From: CAYZRY01 sp964630225
GTDB lineage: Bacteria > Bacillota_I > Bacilli_A > RF39 > UBA660
Assembly (NCBI GenBank): GCA_964630225.1
Contig: CAZVUK010000015.1
Coordinates: 1 to 26,027 of the forward strand
Reading direction: 5' to 3'
DNA length: 26,027 nt
Both the position numbers and the translations under genes were made by a program. How positions within the stretch are numbered: the first letter of the stretch is position 1; the number at the start of each line of letters is the position of its first letter. Below the pieces are notes generated by a model. That model worked only from the letters and a program-made list of their open reading frames with translations. It did no database searches and had not been told where the DNA came from. Shown in pieces: positions 24,152 to 26,027 of the stretch.

Positions 24152-24329
24152 CTTTTTTAACATTTACTACTTCTTTACCTTTGTATGATCCACATTCTTT
24201 ACATACACGGTGTGGTTTAATTACTGCCCCACAATTTGGACATTTTGTCGTAGTGTCTAGTTCCAAAGCACTGTGGCTTCTTCTCATTCTTTTTCTTGTT
24301 TTAGATACTCTTCTAAATGGTACTGCCAT
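24141..24329 (-). CDS. rpmF: Ribosomal protein L32
   Basis: Component of the 50S subunit; 62 residues, normal length. N-terminal MAVPFRRVSKTRKRMRRS is the typical basic start. It is the zinc-binding form with C30, C33, C43 and C46 (CPNC..CKEC), so it is not the zinc-independent paralogue. The SD AAGGAG overlaps the end of the DUF177 gene, four bases upstream, giving the conserved DUF177-rpmF pair. Confidence 0.98.
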   Translation of the reverse strand: MAVPFRRVSKTRKRMRRSHSALELDTTTKCPNCGAVIKPHRVCKECGSYKGKEVVNVKKDAE

Positions 24330-24333
24330 GATA

Positions 24334-24774
24334 TCACTCCTTCTCCATATTTTCGATCAAGTCTGCCAAAGAATTCTTTCTTTCTTCATCTTCGGAAACA
24401 AGCTTCCAACCATCCCCATGAAATTTATTCAAATCTTTTTCTAAAGTATACTTTAGAGGGATCTCTAGTACTATATTTTGCCATAAAACTTCTTTAATAT
24501 CAATAGTCTTTTGTAAAGATTCGTATATTTCAGTAGTTTCTAGAGCAAAAGGATAAGCTATTTCTTGCAAGCTGATAGCATCTTCTACTGTCATTACACC
24601 CGATGCATTAAAGTTGAATTCTATCTTATCATCCATTGTATAATTAAGCTTTCCAACAAGCTTGACAGGACTTAAAGCTTTTATTTCACTTTGTGATATA
24701 TAAGCATCATCTAGTACTACTTCTTCATCGATAAGTATTTCATCTTTGTAATTTAAGACGGTAGTATCTATCAT
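24334..24774 (-). CDS. DUF177/YceD-family protein (YlbN-like)
   Basis: A 146-residue acidic cytoplasmic protein of the DUF177 family that precedes rpmF across bacteria and is linked to 23S rRNA/50S metabolism. Family features are the central VKLVGKLNYTM..FNASGVMTVEDAISLQEIAYPF and the C-terminal acidic, Trp-containing tail; the usual CxxC-like cysteines are not present in this copy. A GTG nine bases upstream is in frame, but AGGTGA five bases before the ATG at 24774 supports the shorter form. It stops with TGA inside the rpmF SD region. A TATAAT (minus strand, 24795-24800) lies upstream. Confidence 0.88.
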   Translation of the reverse strand: MIDTTVLNYKDEILIDEEVVLDDAYISQSEIKALSPVKLVGKLNYTMDDKIEFNFNASGVMTVEDAISLQEIAYPFALETTEIYESLQKTIDIKEVLWQNIVLEIPLKYTLEKDLNKFHGDGWKLVSEDEERKNSLADLIENMEKE

Positions 24775-24794
24775 ATATATCACCTCGCTAGAAC

Positions 24795-24800
24795 ATTATA
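24795..24800 (-). promoter_or_regulatory. -10 element for DUF177-rpmF
   Basis: A perfect TATAAT on the minus strand, 20 bases before the DUF177 ATG. The -35 is poor (TAGCAA at 17), so activation or a weak promoter is possible. Confidence 0.45.
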
Positions 24801-24817
24801 CATCAAAATGTTTTTTT

Positions 24818-24845
24818 TTGCTAGAACTTTTTAGCTTATTATAAT
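24818..24845 (+). promoter_or_regulatory. Promoter of tmcAL
   Basis: TTGCTA (24818-24823), 16 bases, TATAAT (24840-24845), then SD GGCGGAGG (24854-24861) and ATG 24867. It has the same -35 and spacing as the 6S RNA promoter. It is divergent from DUF177-rpmF. Confidence 0.65.
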
Positions 24846-24866
24846 ATAATATGGGCGGAGGAAACG

Positions 24867-26000
24867 ATGGATGTAATTGGAATAATCTGTGAATATAATC
24901 CACTTCATAATGGACATTTATATCATATTGAAAAAATAAAAGAGACTTTTCCAGAAAGTATCATCGTTTTAGTAATGTCTGGTCCCTTTACTCAACGTGG
25001 TGATGTATCAATCTTAAGTAAGTGGGAAAAGACGCAATTAGCTCTTAATCACAAAATTGATTTAGTGATAGAATTACCGTTTAAATTTGCCAGTCAAAGT
25101 GCCGATATCTTTGCCAAGGGAGCTATTGCTATTATAAGTGAGTTAGACTGTGATTACCTGGTCTTTGGCAGTGAAACAAATAACATTGATGGATTAACGA
25201 AGATGGCCAAGATGCAAATCGAAGATGATAGTTATAACTTGCTAGTCAAAGATTATTTAAGCGAAGGGATGAACTATCCTACGGCAATGAGCAAAGCTTT
25301 TGCTGATACAATCGATATTATTATCGATAAACCAAATGATATTTTAGGACTTAGTTATGTCAAAGAAATAATAAAGCAAAAGTCTAGAACGAAGCCCTTA
25401 ACAATAAAGCGAACTAACGATTATCACGATGATGAATTAAGAAATAAAATTGCTAGTGCAACGGCCATTAGAAAAGGATTAAACGCTGACAAAGAGATAA
25501 AATCTTTTGTACCTGTTGATACTTATAAAATGATTAAAGATCGCAAAGAAAAAGATATATTTGATTTCTTTAAATACAAAGTTTTATCTGAAAAAAAGCT
25601 CGAGCAGTATCAAACGGTTGATGAAGGAATAGATAATCGTATCAAAGCAGTTATCGAAACTAGTAATACTTTAGAAGAGTTCTTAGATCAAATTAAAACA
25701 AAAAGATATACTTATAACCGGATTAAAAGAATGATGATTCATATCCTTGTTTCATTTACTAAGAAAGAAGCTAAAAATCAAAAATTAAATTATATAAGAG
25801 TTTTAGGATTTAATAAACAAGGATTAAAACATTTAAACAAAGTTAAAAAAGATATATCTATTCCGATTGTCAGCAATATGAAAAAAATATACAATGACTT
25901 GTTAGAGCTTGATATTAGAGCTGAAAAACTATATCAATTACTTAATAAAGCTGAGATCGACTCATTTAAAAATGCACCAATAAAAAAAGACTTATATTAA
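24867..26000 (+). CDS. tmcAL: tRNA(Met) cytidine acetate ligase TmcAL (YlbM)
   Basis: Enzyme that activates acetate with ATP and acetylates C34 of elongator tRNA-Met (ac4C), securing AUG decoding. The 377 residues are close to the usual 390-400. The nucleotidyltransferase fold starts with IGIICEYNPLHNGHLYH (4-20; HNGH motif at 14-17), then VMSGPFTQRGD (36-46) and IELPFKFASQSADIFAKGA (68-86), and SATAIRKGL further on, all diagnostic of the family. Start supported by GGCGGAGG. It is divergent from DUF177-rpmF, an arrangement known from Bacillus ylbM/ylbN-rpmF. A terminator follows directly. Confidence 0.96.
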   Translation: MDVIGIICEYNPLHNGHLYHIEKIKETFPESIIVLVMSGPFTQRGDVSILSKWEKTQLALNHKIDLVIELPFKFASQSADIFAKGAIAIISELDCDYLVFGSETNNIDGLTKMAKMQIEDDSYNLLVKDYLSEGMNYPTAMSKAFADTIDIIIDKPNDILGLSYVKEIIKQKSRTKPLTIKRTNDYHDDELRNKIASATAIRKGLNADKEIKSFVPVDTYKMIKDRKEKDIFDFFKYKVLSEKKLEQYQTVDEGIDNRIKAVIETSNTLEEFLDQIKTKRYTYNRIKRMMIHILVSFTKKEAKNQKLNYIRVLGFNKQGLKHLNKVKKDISIPIVSNMKKIYNDLLELDIRAEKLYQLLNKAEIDSFKNAPIKKDLY

Positions 26001-26027
26001 AAAGAGAAAATTTATTTTTCTCTTTTT
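25999..26027 (+). terminator. Terminator of tmcAL
   Basis: A perfect 12-bp stem (A5-GAGAAAA/TTTTCTC-T5) with loop TTTAT, beginning in the tmcAL stop codon and reaching the window's end. The A- and T-runs suggest it works in both directions. Confidence 0.8.

Noticed and set aside
24775..24783. DUF177 start at GTG 24783
   Set aside because: The GTG is part of the AGGTGA SD that serves the ATG at 24774.
1..26027. Mollicute-type code with UGA as Trp
   Set aside because: UGA serves as the stop of several genes, including the four-base overlaps at 21874-21877 and 22482-22485 and at 21368 and 24334; reading through would break conserved ends.
1..26027. CRISPR array, tRNA or rRNA genes
   Set aside because: No regularly spaced repeats, cloverleaf-like sequences or rRNA segments were seen in the short intergenic regions.

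Overview
The window is AT-rich DNA that uses the standard bacterial code: UGA ends several ORFs, including tightly overlapped stops such as the ClpX-like/queH and queH/MBL junctions. Gene content and order point to a Bacillota genome of the Bacilli/Tenericutes side. The clues are a proS..rimP-nusA-ylxR..infB-rbfA block, a tmcAL(ylbM)/DUF177(ylbN)/rpmF block, a LexA with Bacillus-type architecture, a candidate 6S RNA beside tcdA, and strong SD sequences with TTGaca/TATAAT promoters. A more exact placement, such as an uncultivated gut lineage near Erysipelotrichia or RF39, is inference only. All genes except three (a small membrane protein, lexA and tmcAL) lie on the minus strand. No tRNA, rRNA, CRISPR array, IS element or phage gene was seen. 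No gap between genes exceeds 300 bases; the largest, 10905-11175, holds the candidate 6S RNA.

Layout. 1-2603: pyruvate, phosphate dikinase, cut only at its extreme C-terminus by the window edge. 2694-6113: a very long, divergent SecA. 6216-6746: a six-TM HdeD-like protein divergent from secA. 6754-7638: a XerC/D tyrosine recombinase. 7668-8507: an unrecognised 279-residue protein. 8583-9491: a one-TM exported protein divergent from lexA. 9602-10219: lexA. 10224-10904: tcdA, then a structured RNA at about 10917-11092. 11176-15802: a single operon read leftwards, rimP-nusA-ylxR-dCMP deaminase-infB-rbfA. 15898-17322: proS. 17380-21318: a three-gene operon, ANL acyl-CoA ligase, 7-TM hybrid histidine kinase, small membrane protein. 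21368-24080: ClpX-like ATPase, queH, MBL hydrolase. 24141-24774: rpmF and DUF177. 24867-26000: tmcAL, divergent.

How it fits together. Much of the window is translation and tRNA/ribosome maturation (infB, rbfA, rimP, rpmF, proS, tcdA, queH, tmcAL) plus transcription control (nusA, ylxR/RnpM, candidate 6S RNA). A hairpin with a T-run lies between the rimP-operon promoter and rimP, as expected for a NusA-responsive attenuator. The most interesting thread is regulatory. Two AAAC-N4-GTTT palindromes sit in the lexA divergent promoter, one of them between the -35 and -10 of lexA. A third element of the same form sits at nearly the same place in the promoter of the ligase/hybrid-kinase/membrane-protein operon, which suggests an extended LexA (SOS) regulon with an unusual box and unusual targets. 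Other oddities are a SecA of 1139 residues with an apparent internal duplication and no C-terminal zinc motif, a ClpX-like unfoldase whose zinc domain is replaced by an unrelated N-terminus, and a RimP consisting of the N-terminal domain only.
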